Part shown: positions 37,896 through 51,097 of the stretch, one piece after another
Layout of the letters: every line of letters begins with the position of its first letter
Position numbering within the stretch: position 1 is the first letter of the stretch
NCBI GenBank assembly: GCA_008828725.1
Contig: MEHQ01001097.1
Coordinates: 146,218 to 210,217, forward strand
Reading direction: 5' to 3'
DNA from: Saccharina japonica
Taxonomy: Eukaryota; Sar; Phaeophyceae; Laminariales; Laminariaceae
DNA length: 64,000 nucleotides
Translations under genes and position numbers: made by a program
The notes under the pieces: model-generated
Database searches by the model: none
Seen by the model: only the letters and a program-made list of their open reading frames with translations
Told to the model about the DNA's origin: nothing

Positions 37896-38211
37896 GTGCA
37901 TACTCGTATATACTCGTAGGGACTTTTTCTCGCAAAAACATATCTTGACTAGCGGAAAGCGCGAGAGCGTGAGTTAGCAAAATTTGATGAAAATCGACGA
38001 GCGTTGGGAATGCTGAACCCTCTGCGCGATAAAAACCAAGGCACGAACCGCAGTGGGAAGGAAGGAGAAAAGCCTGCTTTGTGACCCCGGATCTGAGTTA
38101 CGACTAGGAAGGAGGGAGAGAGACAGAAGTGCGAAGATAATGAATGGGATGGAACAAACAAAATACAACCCTAAATAACATACCAGTATGGTTCACAAGA
38201 ACGGTATAAGT

Positions 38212-39230
38212 TGTTAGAATATACAATAGACGAACCCCCGGGTTGTAAAACCTTTCGACGTCGGTAAATCTACGATGCTATGCGTTGATAGTATCGGTGG
38301 GACAAGAAAGTATAGTAGGGTACAGGGTATTCGTAATGTATCGTATCATAGGATAATAGAGCGTGGGGTACTGGAACATGATCGCATGTTAGGGTCATGG
38401 ACCATGAGTCATGACCAAATTATCGGGGTAATCAAGCAAGGGTTACGTCCCAATTGACTTCACTCTCCACCACCACCGCTCTCCAGAGCACTTCGGTCAC
38501 ATCAGCGCCATCTGTCGAATTTATACACATCTTCTGTTCTATTGAGCAGCCCAAATGTACGTGTCATCCATCTCCGAGTCTCTTCTCGAGACATCTACAC
38601 CATCCACACTCTTACAGGTTACGAGCCTCGTTTCAAACGCGCCGTACATTGACTTCCTTCAAGTTCGTCAGGATCATCCAAGAGAGAAAACTGTTTCTGT
38701 CGCGCCATCAAGCGTGAAGCAACACGTAATCATTTCTGTTGTCTCGTTATCAAGCGGGAAGCAATCCTCAAGACTCGAGACAGCTCTCGTGCTATAACGC
38801 GCGAAGCGATCTACTTCGTATCAAACCTTGTACAGTATTCCGTTTTCAAGCGAGAACGCAAGCAATCGTATAACAGCACTATCAAGCGTAAGAAAGGTCA
38901 TAAAACAAACACAATATAGACGAGACAATCATTCACTCCCTGCTGCTGTGTGGTCATGGGAGAGTCAAGATCGAAGGACATTGCGGACAAGCTCGTCAAG
39001 ATCGTGGATGACACATTTTATGGCCTCGAATTCGATACATGGCATATAACGGCTCAGTCCGATATCACCAGGCACCACCCTAAAGTGGTCTATATTATCG
39101 GAGGGCAGCTATGTCCTGAACAAAGTAAAAATCGGCCAAGAAGGAGGACCCCAACAAGGATGTCTCTAGTTATTAAAATAGCAAGACGGCGCGGAGGAAT
39201 AATGTCAGGCGAGGAATGAACGCGAAAGCC
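38212..39230 (+). mobile_element. Broken Ty1/Copia element: LTR, primer-binding site and decayed gag start
   Basis: A presumed LTR of about 405 bp starts TGTTAGAATAT and ends CTTACA at 38,616. It is followed at once by GGTTACGAGCC, close to the initiator-Met anticodon-arm type of primer site. A gag-like stretch may lie at 38,950-39,220. The element is a fossil with most of its internal part absent and several breaks. It is old, judging from its divergence from the LTR at 42,832. Confidence 0.5.
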
Positions 39231-40187
39231 AAGAAGAAGAGCAGCAATGGTCTACAGTACTCCAGTTTCAACAGCAACAGTCGGATCTTCACTACAAGTT
39301 CCAGCAACAACAGATCCAGCATCAGCCCTTTAGTCTTTTGGCTCACACATCGAAAATACTGAACTAACATTTTCTTCGACTGACGACGACTGGGTACGGT
39401 AGCACGAGCGTCGTACCACTTACCGGTTTACCTATATACGTATGGCATTATTATGTACGCGTGTTCAAGTTTCGATGTGATGGCGAAAAACACACACACT
39501 CACGACCTTCGCCACAACTGGAATCAATCATGTTCTGTCATAGTCGGGGGTGGTGACTCACCCCACACAGGAAAAATAAACTTTTTCCCCTCAGAAGCAG
39601 GTGTGTTGGTGGACATCACCCACGGTAGTCTTTCCCGGAAGCATTCTGCATGCTCGGACAGGAGGTCTTTATCCGTAACTAATACGCTTATCTGTATAAT
39701 AAAGAGAGTGGCAATCAGTGCGTAGCATTCAGATTAAAATTACAGTATCGCGGTTTCGTTGCTACCTGAGGGATTATCCATGTCTCTCTACCGACCACCG
39801 ATGGAAGGGCTGACTTATGGAGACAAAGACAACAAGAAGGGGCACAGGAAGGGTCGTGCCATCGTTCGTCATCAGCTCCCCGCGCACAGCTGCGCGGGCA
39901 TAGCAGGGGAGGCACATTATGAGCGGACGGCATGACACTGCCTGCTGTCGTTGTTTGATAGGCCAATGATTGGCTAGGGCTATTGTGGTTGTGGTTTTCT
40001 CCCGCCCGTCGGCCTGCCCGCCCGCCCGGCCTTTCTTCTTTCGAAGGTGGACGGAACGGAGCGGCTGCACATACATGATGTGTGCCGCACCGTCTTCTAT
40101 ATTTAGAGATGTTGTCTGCGATTGACTGGGTAGCGATACGGAGCTTATAAAGAGTATGTGCCAATGGTTTACTACTACCGTTGCGGG

Positions 40188-40228
40188 TCTCGGGCCGATG
40201 GTCCGAGACTCGGGCGGATCATCCGAGA
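40188..40228. other. Two tandem 20-bp hairpins followed by a B-box-like motif
   Basis: TCTCGGGCC-GAT-GGTCCGAGA forms a 9-bp stem with one G-U pair. A second, related unit, CTCGGGCGGATCATCCGAGA, follows directly. GTTCGAGCCCC lies 10 bp further on. The arrangement could be a structured RNA or part of a SINE; no family is recognised. Confidence 0.4.
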
Positions 40229-40560
40229 TCGCGTTTGTTCGAGCCCCCGGCCAGTTGAGTGGGGGGAAGGAAGTCTCCGGTAGTGGCACCATCATACAGT
40301 ATATACAACGAGAAGCGGCGGCCGGTGCCGAGGTTCTCGTACCGTGCCAGTAGAGCTCCCCTTCACAGCGTTGCAGACAATGTTTTCTTCTTTCGGGAAA
40401 TGTCTTATGATTCATCAACGATGAAGCTCATTCATGCTGCATATTGTCGGAGTGCAAACGCACTATTAATAATAGTAGTATGACACTTTAGAAGGATATA
40501 CGTCGTACAATTAAATAGTTTTGTTTTGGTATGAGGATCCCAAAAGGTCACTTATCAAAA

Positions 40561-40672
40561 TATATGCCTGGTCGGGGAAAACCCGACATGCTCCGTCCCG
40601 GTATTGTAGGGATGCGAGGGTCTATGGTCATACGGCTACGGCCATGCACGGAAATGAAGTACACCCCCACCC
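40561..40672 (+). repeat. Poly-C-tailed short dispersed repeat, subfamily 1, copy 3
   Basis: The sequence follows the 25,216 copy closely from TGCCTGGTCGG to GAAATGAAGTACA and ends in a short C-rich tract. Confidence 0.85.
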
Positions 40673-41039
40673 AGAAAAATACACGTTCTACTACTGCTGT
40701 ACTACTGTAAACACTATGTTCAAAACGTCGTCGCGGGCGATTATTGTGACAGGCCATACGATCACCATACAAATTCTTTATCCATTTCTTATGGAATTTA
40801 ATGTTTTCGCGCTGCTGTATGTTTTCCTGACGAGTTGTATGGTGGTAATATACTAGCCTATTTCAATAATCGCCTTCGACATACATTTTGAGTTTTATTA
40901 TGGTGTCTGGAATATGGTCTTCTATTTATTTTATTCTACTGTTTACGTTGATAATAAAATCGGTATACTACTGCCCATCGCATTGCACCATAAATAAATC
41001 ACTGGCTGTGCCTCACAAACCATGATAACCTCTTGCCAG

Positions 41040-42065
41040 GAATTCCTCTTGTATTCCATAAAAAAACATCTCTATAGTACTCAACGCAAGTTATATACCT
41101 AAGACACATCCGATCTCAAGGGTACGTAAGCAATCAGCAGTAAGTATGCCATGCACAAGGAGCCTATTCTCATTCCACAAAATGCATCTCAGATTGTACT
41201 TCTGCCATAAAATGAGCAACAACAACAGACCCGCTAATTGACCGTCCCATATTCTTCGTAGATATTTTGCAGTGGTATTTATCAGACCTATCAAACATCA
41301 GACATGGGGACGACCGTGACTAACAGATAATTGACCGTTTATAATCCTCGACGAAAAATCTTAAGGATGTGCCACCAGTAAAAAAGCGATGAACAAAACA
41401 CGACCAAAATCGTCAGGAACGCGAATTTTCATTTTTTTTTTCTCGGGGCACGTTTGAAAAAAACAAACTGCAGAGGGTAATTGTTATCTTGGCTATTTCA
41501 ACACGACAATTCCCCACACTTTCTAAAAAACAAAACAGGGTGATCTCACCTGAATACGAGACCCCCTGTAGATCGGACCACATTTGTGTATTTTGATATA
41601 GGCTCTTTTTTTCACCTTCAGGTACGTAGTTTCCTACAAACCAATATGGGCGCAAATATAAGGACCGTTTAATCACTATTATGAAGGTCCAGTAGTCTTT
41701 ATATTTACGGCAGCAGTGGTGGTACGGATTTCTTCATCCAAAACATATTCCATATTATACCTATGAGAACACTGCCTACTATGCCACAAACGATAAATAA
41801 TACCGTCCCATAATCTTCGTACGTAGGTATTCTGCAGTGACATATTTCAGAAATACTATCAGACATGGGTAATTGGCCGTTTGGAACCCTTACACGTTCC
41901 ACAAAGCTATTTTAAAGATGAAGTACCGCTAAAAAAGCGATACGCAAGACCTAATCCTCGATCTCATAGCTATTAATAGCTAGCTGATTTTTGTATTTAT
42001 TTCCTAAATTCTTAATCGTCGAAAAAACTACTTTTCAGTTTTCCTCGGCGGCACATCGTTGGAGG
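41040..42065 (+). repeat. A/B satellite, left block
   Basis: About two diverged monomers are present. Landmarks shared with the main array are CTTCGTAGATATTTTGCAG (41,255), AAAATCGTCAGG, the acceptor-like TTTTTTCACCTTCAGGTA near 41,615, and the break point TTTTCCTCGG...ATCGTTGGA at about 42,065. Confidence 0.75.
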
Positions 42066-42831
42066 CTCGACCGGCCGAGCACGGTCTACAGCAGTAGGTT
42101 GGTGCTGTGCCCCTTTCTGTAGAGCCTGCGCACTACCACCCCGTTCGATTGGAACGAGAGCCCTACTGAGGTGCTACCGCTGGATTAACGAAAAGCCTCG
42201 GGTAGCCGATTTTGTTTGGGCGGGGCTTTGTTCCGGCGCGAAAGAACACTGAAAGGGGCCGACATATTGCAGCGACCGACGTAGTAAGCATTCTTTGAGT
42301 AGGTTTGTTAGCTGGAGACTCGCAGGTACGATAACGGCACTAAGCTGGTCCTCATCGGGTCGGATAGCGACACACAGCAGAGCAATGCAGCATGCCTTAT
42401 AGGGGTGGCGGCTTACATGTTGACTTTTGAAGAAAGTTGTTCGCGCAACCCGACCAACCTGAAACAAACAGACACACAAATTTATCATACATATAACCGG
42501 TAGTTACTCCCTTGAGAAGCCTAACCGGTCATAAAATATGGAGCCTATACTTATACTATACTCTGTTAAGAAATTGATGAAATCAGTCTATTATCATTAT
42601 CAATGTTCTGTAGCGAATGTACAGCTCCATGTTATTAGCACTTGCTGCAGCGCCACAGCAGTAGCAGGTAGCCTACATAGTTGCTCATCAGTACGACAAT
42701 CTCATCTTATACTCGTAGTGGATAGGAACACAGGGGAGTCAATGCGTATCGTATCATAGACAGAACCTACCAGGCATCAGGTACAATATTATGCCGGACA
42801 AAACAACAACAGGTAGTATGCTTGGTGGGTT

Positions 42832-45630
42832 TGTTGGGATGTTACGCTTGTACAGATTCTATACATGTGTTGAACCTTATTGGTTTAGGTTCCACCGCAT
42901 TATTTCAGGTTGCGCCGAATTTCTTTGTGTAACGTACCTACTGGATATCCACGAGTACAGAGTTCGCAGTCGGATATCCTAGCTAAGTTCTTCGTCTGGC
43001 TTCCCTGCGAGTGTGACGTGGTTCGTCTACCCTTCCCTGGTTGCGACGTCTAGCTCCACCAAGCGGCTCTACTGCATTGACACAGAACGAGCGTCATCGC
43101 TGGTATCATCAAGTTAATTTATATGAAGTGAAATGAAGCGAACCTTCAAAGCGTTATCAACTTCTCACATCCTTGAAACAGCGTGTCTGCTCGGCCAGTC
43201 TAACGACTACCAGCACCAGCCTTTGCAGCCTACTGCGAAGTACCATTTGGTGGTATATTTAACAGGTTATGAGCCTCGATTTAAGAGTGGTGCGCGCATC
43301 GGGAACCTTCGCGGACCCGGAGCCTTTGTAGCAGCAGTTAAGGATTCACTCACAGCAGTTCGGGGTGAGTTTCGTTTGTTTATTTTATCAGCGGCCCAAC
43401 CCAGCTCGGTTTCCGTAAGTTCAGTCTCTCGGCTTCTTTTAAACACTGACACTGTTGCACACAGCAGTTCAGCGTGATTATCACTGTTACACACAGCAGT
43501 TCAACGTGATCGGCACTGTTACACACAGCAGTCCAGCGTGATTATAGCAACTTGGCACAAGCTCGGGCACGTGGGGTTTTTCAACACCTCGACCGAGACT
43601 CGGGTTCGCGTTTTTTAGGTATCTATATATCGCCGAATGAGGAAAAAATGCGTCCTTAGCGCTAGTACGAGTATTCGCCCTGGAGGGCGTGGCGTCCAAC
43701 AACACTCAGGCAGTTATCAAGAACTGTCCGGTCTTCGCCGGCAGGAACAAGGATACTATCCACGAATACAAGACCAAGCTTCGCGTCTGTCTTTCGCTCT
43801 ACAGCAAACCCGTCTTCGAGGTGTTTCAAGGCAAGCTCCAGCCGTCATCTAGACTGGGCAGTGCCGACACATCGTCGTTTAATGTCATTGCTGAGCGGAC
43901 ACGGATTCAAGAAAATCAAGATCTCTAAAGTGTGCTACTCCTCACCACATCTGGCTCCGCCAACAACACCATTAAAAGGTTTGAGGTCAAGCGGCCGGAA
44001 GATCGAGCGGGGCACGGACAGGGGGCGTGGAAAGCTCTCACTGAAAAACACAACGGCCACACTAAGGAGGCCAGAAGAGCGTGCCATGAGAAGCTCATCA
44101 ACACCAAGATGGAGCCCAGGCAAGATCCGGACGACTTCTCCTTCGTCCTAGCCGAATGCTGTGACCTACTCCAGGAAATGGGCCAGACGGTCCACGATGA
44201 GAGGTACGAGGACATTATTTTACGTGCTCTTCCCATTGAATACGAGATAGTACTAACCGCCAGCTACGAGAGGCGGGATTTTGGTTTGGACGACATCCGG
44301 CACATGGCACACACCATGTACGTCGACAACCTTTCGCGCCCTTCCAGCATCAAGCAGGTGGCAGGACACAACGGTAGGGACGTGCAGTGCACCTGCTGCA
44401 AAGGGGTCGGACACACCATTCAAGACTGCGCCGTCTTGAAAGACAAGGAGCACCGGCGTGGGCCAAATCAATGGGGCCAACAAATTCAACGATCGCAGCA
44501 CACACCTCGCCACGCAAAAGAAGCACCCGGAAACGGGAGGAGAGGGGGCGATGGAAAGCAGTGGTGTTCTTTCCATACCTCCACAACACACAGCGACGCA
44601 GATTGCCGTATGCAGCACCAGCAACGCAACAACAGTGCAAGCAACGGGAGCGCAAATTATGTCGCTTCTTATGACCCCAACCACCCAATATCATTTTCCG
44701 CGGTGGAAGCGCCGGTGGAGGAGGAAGCTTTCTGGCCTTTCGGGCCAACGAATGAATCAGTCGACACTAGCGGTCGGTTTTGATCCTTCGGCGGTATCAG
44801 CGGAGAAGAGACTATTGGATCGGTTTTCATGATCGAGGAAGGACCATTCCAGAAACTGCAGCTTCGAGGCCGTATCCTCTGGGTTTTGACTGCGATCACT
44901 CGTGCTCTAGTGATGGTGGCCATATTTCACTATCTGTGGCTCTTATTCGGTGACTCCTTTTATCCCCGTATGGTCTCGACGAACACCAATGCGCAGCCCG
45001 AAAGGTTTAAGGGGATCGCCCGCACGGAGACAGGATTGGCTCTCACGGCTGGTCCTACCCCGGGGCGGCAAGTCCACTGCAGCAACACATCCGTGAATGT
45101 GCTGGTGGACAGTGGCGCGTCCGGACACTATTTCGATGATGCTATCATCCCCAGACTGCGTTACAGGTTGGAGAACTTCAAGGTCTTGGATATGCCGAAA
45201 ACAATCTCAATCGCCGGGGGGGGGAGAATTGATTGGTACAGCGCAGGGGCTTCTCTGGGGTTACGTAACCGATGACAAAGGAGCACGGCGCTTAGTCCAA
45301 CTTTCATGTCTGGTTGTGCCCTGCCTAGGGCGTAAGCTGTTCTCGGTAAAACAAGCGGCGCGAAGTGGTGTCGTATCCATTTTTGACAGGAACACCCCAA
45401 GGCTGGGAACAGATACCTTCATACTTCCCTTTCAAGAGCTGGGGTACGATCTCTACTCGTTCTCGCTTGATCTCAAGGACGAGATCGACAGGCCGGGGCT
45501 GGCAATGCAGGCTACTGCTAGTGCCAACTTGTGGCATCGGAGACTAGGGAATCTCAATAGCAAGCGCCTGGATCTCCCGAAGAACCTGGACAACAACGGG
45601 GTGAGCTTCGACGGGACCATTCCAGACTGA
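42832..45630 (+). mobile_element. Broken Ty1/Copia retrotransposon: LTR, PBS, gag, zinc knuckle, protease, start of integrase region
   Basis: A 5' LTR of about 433 bp (42,832-43,264; TGTTGGG...TTAACA) is followed by the primer site GGTTATGAGCC, complementary to the anticodon arm of initiator tRNA-Met. A leader with three 32-bp units comes next. The gag region spans about 43,690-44,780 and has a CCHC knuckle (CTCCKGVGHTIQDC) and a further Cys/His motif, WCSFH...HSDADC. The protease motif DSGASGHY lies near 45,110, and LWHRRLGNLN of the GAG-pre-integrase region near 45,530. The integrase core, reverse transcriptase, RNase H and 3' LTR are not found. It is a fossil with a few breaks and a missing 3' half. 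The retained motifs suggest moderate age. Confidence 0.85.
43450..43545. repeat. Three tandem 32-bp units in the Copia leader
   Basis: Units of the form CACTGTTACACACAGCAGT followed by CAACGTGAT are repeated three times between primer site and gag. Confidence 0.85.
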
Positions 45631-46845
45631 CGTGTGTGCGGTACTATAATCAAGTGAAGCTTTGTCGGCCTGTCGGGCAGAGCATATCGGCATGCTTAGA
45701 CGAGGGTAAACATGGAACTGCTCGGAGAGTTGGACGACGATCACTGACGGGGAACGGGGCAATCCTGTACGTATAGCGAGTCCCATATTTCAGGGTTACT
45801 TTTGGTGTGCACAGGGAAACGTCGGGGAGTCGGAGTGGCGGTGAAGCAAGCGCCCCCGTGGGTGGCAAGCCGGCTGAGTGATCTCGTGCGGGAGCGGGAC
45901 AGGCGCCAACGCTAACAGGTGCTGCCCACAGCAGCGGCAGAACACTTTATCACCGCAAAAGCTCGGGACGTGGCCATGCTCTGCGTGACTTTTCACCCGA
46001 TGGAGTGCGGTTTCGAGGACTACGCAATCCATGCAATCGTCGCTAGCAGAGGGGTTACGGTTCATTTTCCCCGGATTTCTAGAAGGCGTGTAGGAGGGGT
46101 AACTGGCGTCGACGACGGCGCAGATGACCACCAACCTCCAGGCTCATTCACAGGCGCCGAGCATTAAAGATAAGCGGTACACGACACACGGTTTTCGGGT
46201 ATGACGGGCGGCGAGTCAGAACCTGAACCTTACAGCCATGGACGTTCTTATGGTGTGCGGGGGTCCGTGTTTACACCGACAGAACGCAGGGGTAACAGCG
46301 CCAGCCGGTCACAGGCGGGGGTCACGCGTTCTCGCAAAACGTCGTTGATGGGGGCGGACGCCTTAATGTTGCCCGAACAGCAAGTTCTTATACGGCACTC
46401 CCACGGGTCAATTGAACCCGGACCCGCCAAAAGCCAGAGTAGAAGTTTGGGTTTTATAACGACCCGAAGCAACAACCTATTGGAAGGAAAATACGAGGCA
46501 CATCAACTACGTACGGCATCGAGGAAAATGCAAATAAGCAACAAGTGTGGGTGGGATTTCATGCCGCAGCAGAGAGGCCTCATTGATCCCAAATTATATA
46601 CAAGTTAAAGCGGCGGCGGCGGCGGACTGTTACAGAGCAATCTGCGAACCATAAGGCGGGGACGGCCGACATACGTTCCCAGGGTTGGAAAACCCTCATC
46701 GGTTCTACACCAGAAGGAGAGATGATAAGCACTTTCGTTGTCGGCAACCGTACAACAACGCGAAAATTTAGAACGAGGTTGGGGGAAAAAAAGACCACCC
46801 CGTCCGTCCATCGCTGCGCGCAAGACACGCCGACAGCGACACCAC

Positions 46846-46985
46846 TTTTGGCAGTGTTTCGTTCTCCCCGCACGTTCTACAAAACAGGGCAATCTCACAT
46901 GAAAACCCCGTGTATATAGCACCACCCTCTTGCGCAGTTGGGTTTTGACTTTTGTTGTTGCTTTTTTCACCTTGTCACGCAGGTC
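46846..46985 (+). repeat. A/B satellite, short middle block
   Basis: A partial monomer runs from the CGCACGTTCTACAAAACAGGG part to the acceptor-like TTTTTTCACCTTG. It continues the monomer interrupted at 42,065. Confidence 0.6.
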
Positions 46986-49640
46986 ACTACAGTACGCGCC
47001 AGATGATTAGAATCTACTATGTTGGCTGAGGCTCGCGTCTTGATTCCTCTCAGATTTGAGCAGAAATGCTTACATCCACATTCTGATTTCAAGAAAGGGT
47101 GCAACTTGCAAAATTGTTAAAAAAACTAAATCAAGTGCTTATTTTCATAAAGGCGTTTTAACGCCTTTTTGTTTTGCAAAGGCGTGCGTACGACCATTTG
47201 TTTATTCTTGAGCGGCTGGTTGTTGTTACGATATACCAGGTATCATGTATGCCCTACGACATGGCACCCATCATTCGTAATTCACAAGATACACCACAGC
47301 AGCAGTAGTATGCATCACATATACCATATCATTCGTACTAGTTTTCTTCATGTATTTTAGCTAGGATTTCGACCGACTCTTTATTGTGGGGTTTGTGTTA
47401 CAGCAGCGTCCGCCTCTCGGGCCAGCCCCGAGGGTAGGCTTACCTCATTGCTGGTTGGAGTTCGATGGAGATTTAGAGTTGCCTCTCGAGAGGCTCTACC
47501 TAAGCTCTCGTGCAAGAGCTCCAGATTCCCCGGGTGTCCGATGTTGGACGCGTAGTGCGTTGATTAAGCGTAAGCCAAGCGCATAGCCGGCACCAGACAG
47601 GTGGACACATGGCTAATGGACATATCACTGGACACTAAACATGGGGTTTGACTTTGATCCTTCACTTGGGGGTGGTTTTGATCTAAAAACCAGGTAAGAA
47701 ACCCACTTGAGCAAAAGCCCAGCTTTCAGCCTGATTCGGCGTTCCATTGGCATAATGGCGTTCCTATGAAGGGAACCCATCCTCAACCTCCATCGTTCGA
47801 GCGGGGAGCTTCGTACAGCTTCACCCCCGTTTTAACGATGGATCCTCCGCGTAGCACTGGCCACGACAGTCGCTTACGCATCACAGTATTAACCCCTGGC
47901 AGCCAGCCCGCTGAAAAAATTATTTAGGACCCGGCTGATGTGTGGGAGATGCGGTGACTGATGTTTAGACGAGAACAAATCCAAGAAATGCCTGGAGGTG
48001 GCAAAACAATCGCGTTTGTTTTTTTGGCAAGCTGGTAGGATCGCTCGGTTCCGTGCAGGCAAAGCTGGGTATCGGAGCATCGAATTCCATCTTCACCGCG
48101 TTCGTGTTTTGTTTTTGTCACAGCAGTATACTAAAACCTAAAGGTTTTTTTTCTTCTTTTATATTTATTTTTATTTTTGCTTTACTCGGCGAAACTGCGG
48201 GCATTGGCTAATTTTGTTCTCGGTTTGGTGATCTACCCGATCCTCCTCGTCTATGCGACCGAGCCACCGGGGCGAGTATACAAAAACCCACACGTTTTTT
48301 TTTCTATTTTTTTTTGTGTTTTCCCGGCGAAATAACGGGCATTGGCTCGTGTGTGTGTTTTTTCTTCCCGTTTTATCAATAGTGATATACCCGACCCCCC
48401 AACATCTACTTTGCGATAGCATGATATGCATAGCCCCCACGACATGTAATACATGTGTTCTGCTTCGTGCTGCCGTCCAGTTCTACTACTGTGCTGTGCT
48501 GGTGGTGAACCTCCAACCCTATTGCCGGATACGTCTATATACTGCATCATCATTACCTACAATACGTCATATACTATCTCATGCACTTCTAAATTTCGTT
48601 CGGACGATCTACTGACTGTATCCAGATCATATGACCGAACTGCCCCTGGGGTGGAGATCAACTACATTCCCTAGTTAATGTACAAGTTCACCTCTTCAGG
48701 ACAGCAGGAATCGAAGCTCATCTTGCCCACCTTCAACGACTCCCTTACTGCACGGTAGTACTTGTTACTGCTGTAGACATAAAGCAACTCTACCAACACG
48801 GTCTTCGTACGTTACGCGCGTTGGGGCCTTAGCCCTCTCCCCCTGCCACTGACTGCTGATCTTGCCCCTCCTGCTTCTGACCCCCCCCCCGGTTGACTGC
48901 TCTGTCCGCCCCCTTCGACGGTACCCCCGGTCTGCTCTTCGTCGATTGCCTCTTAGCAAACTCCCACGCACCCACCGCCGCGCTGTTTTCCGTGGTGTAT
49001 GCAGCTAACGGTAGGTTCATGCTACACACGCTTTGGCCGGGTTCACGATGCACATAGAACACCTTCGTCCTCTCCTGACTCTAGCGAGTGATCACTGATC
49101 AGGCCATCACACCATGTCATCCCCAGTCTCACCAACCCAAGGGTATACCGTACTGCCCAGAGGCCTCTGCTGTACAAGCGACAGCATGCATGTACAACAA
49201 GCAGCAAGCTGCACGCCGAGCTGATAATAACATACATCCGTATCGTGGGCGGGAAATAAAGGGAAAAAACATGTAGTATTATTAAGTATTAGCATGCGTG
49301 AAGAGAGGATGGGATTCATTTTGGCGAAAAGTGTAATTTTGTTTTGCAAAAATACCTTGAACAAAACCAAAAAATAACCTCACTTGTGAGGTTGATTTCG
49401 GAGAGAAAAGGCAGCTTGGTTGGGAGCGCTGCGTGATATGGCCTTATCAGCTTATGGGGTGTCTACGCAGTTTCTTATTATTCTGGGCTGCAGTGCAATG
49501 TGGAAAATGCTTACATGCCGATTCCTTGCAATTCCCCAACTAAGTGCTAGTTCTTATTTCCTCCTCAAGTTCAACACAAAGACTTCTTAGCTGTGAATTC
49601 TTAAATTTCGCCCAGCTCTCAGCCTCAAATTCTTATTCAT
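46986..49640. other. 2.6 kb unassigned segment splitting the satellite
   Basis: No coding domain is recognised. At 48,180-48,350 the word CGGCGAAA...CGGGCATTGGCT occurs twice, about 145 bp apart, beside T-rich tracts. A Pro/Gly-coding stretch at 48,830-48,920 is low complexity. The segment may be another decayed insertion, but no termini were identified. Confidence 0.4.
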
Positions 49641-50777
49641 CAGATTCTTAGCATCTGTCGCGTACTTGTATGGACTTCTTACGTACTGTAGTCCAAAACA
49701 TATCCCAGATTTGTAATGCTTTTGAGAACATTCCTACCTGTTGTGCTACAGACGAGAAACAATATTCGTACTCGTAGCCTCGCCAAGTAACCGTTCTATC
49801 TCTTCGTAGATATTTTACAGTGATATTGATCACACCTATCAGGGCATCAACAACTGTTATACAGACGACTGGCCATTTGGAATCCGTACCAAAAACACTG
49901 TTGTAAGCATAACGCTGAAAAAAAGATACAGGAAAAACAACAAATCGTCGCCGGGAAAACCAATCTTCGTTTTTTCTCGGTGAATCGTCGGGAAAAAAAC
50001 GGTTGTGGGTGAAATGTTGTCTTGGTTTTCGCGCAACGCAACAATTCCCACCACTTCCTCAAACAAAACGGGGCAAACTCGCAGGAAGATCCGCTGTAGA
50101 CAGTACCGCCTTTGTACAGTTAACTTGTTTTTTTTCACCTGCAAGAGCTGTGTGGGTTACTGTTGTGAAAACTCCTTAAGTCCACAAAAAAACACATTCG
50201 CTCCAAATTATACTTACTACGGGTATTGTTAGAGTTCTTATTATGCCACCAACGAGAAGCAACAACCCCGCTAATTAGCCGTGCCGTCGTACTCTTCGTA
50301 GGCATTTTGCAGTGACATGTACCAGACCTATCATACATCATATATCAGACACGGGCACGGGCTCGGTTATGACAAACAGATGATTGGCCGTGTAGAATCC
50401 TTTTGCCGAAAATTGCATCTTAAAGGTGCCACAAAAAAAGCGATACGAGACAAGACATACAAATTCGTCGGGAAAGCGAATTTTGGAATTTTCATTTTTC
50501 CTCGCGGCATCGTTGGACGAAAAGCGGCAGGCGAATTGTTGTCCTGGTTCTTTCAACTCAACACCCTGTAGATCGCACCACCTTTCTTGGTGAAGTTGGG
50601 ATTGGGTATTTTTGCGCCTTCAGGTAGGTTATAGAATTCTTCGTGGTGCAAAATGCATTTCTTTCCAGATTGTTACTTGTTGCGAGGACACTTTGAAGAG
50701 TATTCAACATCTACTGCACTATGCCATCATAAACGAGAAATATTTAGCCCCGCTAAGTAACCGCCCCATGCTCTTCG

Positions 50778-51097
50778 CACCAGCCGTATGTTGCACGTAC
50801 GTGCTGTGGGCTGTTAGATCTGCACGTACTTTTGCACCATCTTTACCCTTGCTCCCACCTGGACCTGATCTCACCCGGATCTGATCCCATTTGGCACCCT
50901 GCTCCCACCCACAAGGTGCAGAAATATAATCAGCCCTCCGCAGGAGCCGCCGGAGGCCCACCTGGCATCTCGATCCCATTTGGTACCCATGTAGGCCATA
51001 CATATCTACAACAACTCCTGCTACACATATAACCGTATTGAATGTACGTGCAGATTCGTTAGACTCGCACGTAGTACGTGCAAGTTCTCCGGAGCCG
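50778..51097. mobile_element. 320-bp MITE-like element with 9-bp target-site duplication
   Basis: TGCTCTTCG flanks the element exactly (50,769-50,777 and 51,098-51,106), while undisturbed monomers carry the word once. The ends form imperfect inverted repeats of about 55 bp sharing TTGCACGTAC and ATCTGCACGTAC. The 9-bp duplication is typical of Mutator-like DNA transposons. The interior has no transposase, so the element is non-autonomous. Confidence 0.75.

Larger units (their letters stand above)
39231..41040. other. Spacer with a hairpin pair and one dispersed repeat, no gene recognised
   Basis: The open frames here (for example 39,774-40,418, minus strand) show no known domain. The region carries the hairpin pair at 40,188-40,228 and the poly-C repeat at 40,561, and turns AT-rich towards the satellite. 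Confidence 0.5.
42066..46845. other. About 4.8 kb segment inserted within the satellite
   Basis: Satellite sequence stops at ATCGTTGGA (42,065) and resumes in the next part of the monomer near 46,850 (ACAAAACAGGGCAATCTCAC). The inserted segment holds the Copia fossil (42,832-45,630) plus flanking DNA at 42,066-42,831 and 45,631-46,845 that I cannot assign. Confidence 0.55.

Noticed and set aside
40550-40680. Evenly spaced repeats as a CRISPR array
   Set aside because: Copies of the dispersed repeat are kilobases apart and in both orientations, in a clearly eukaryotic window.
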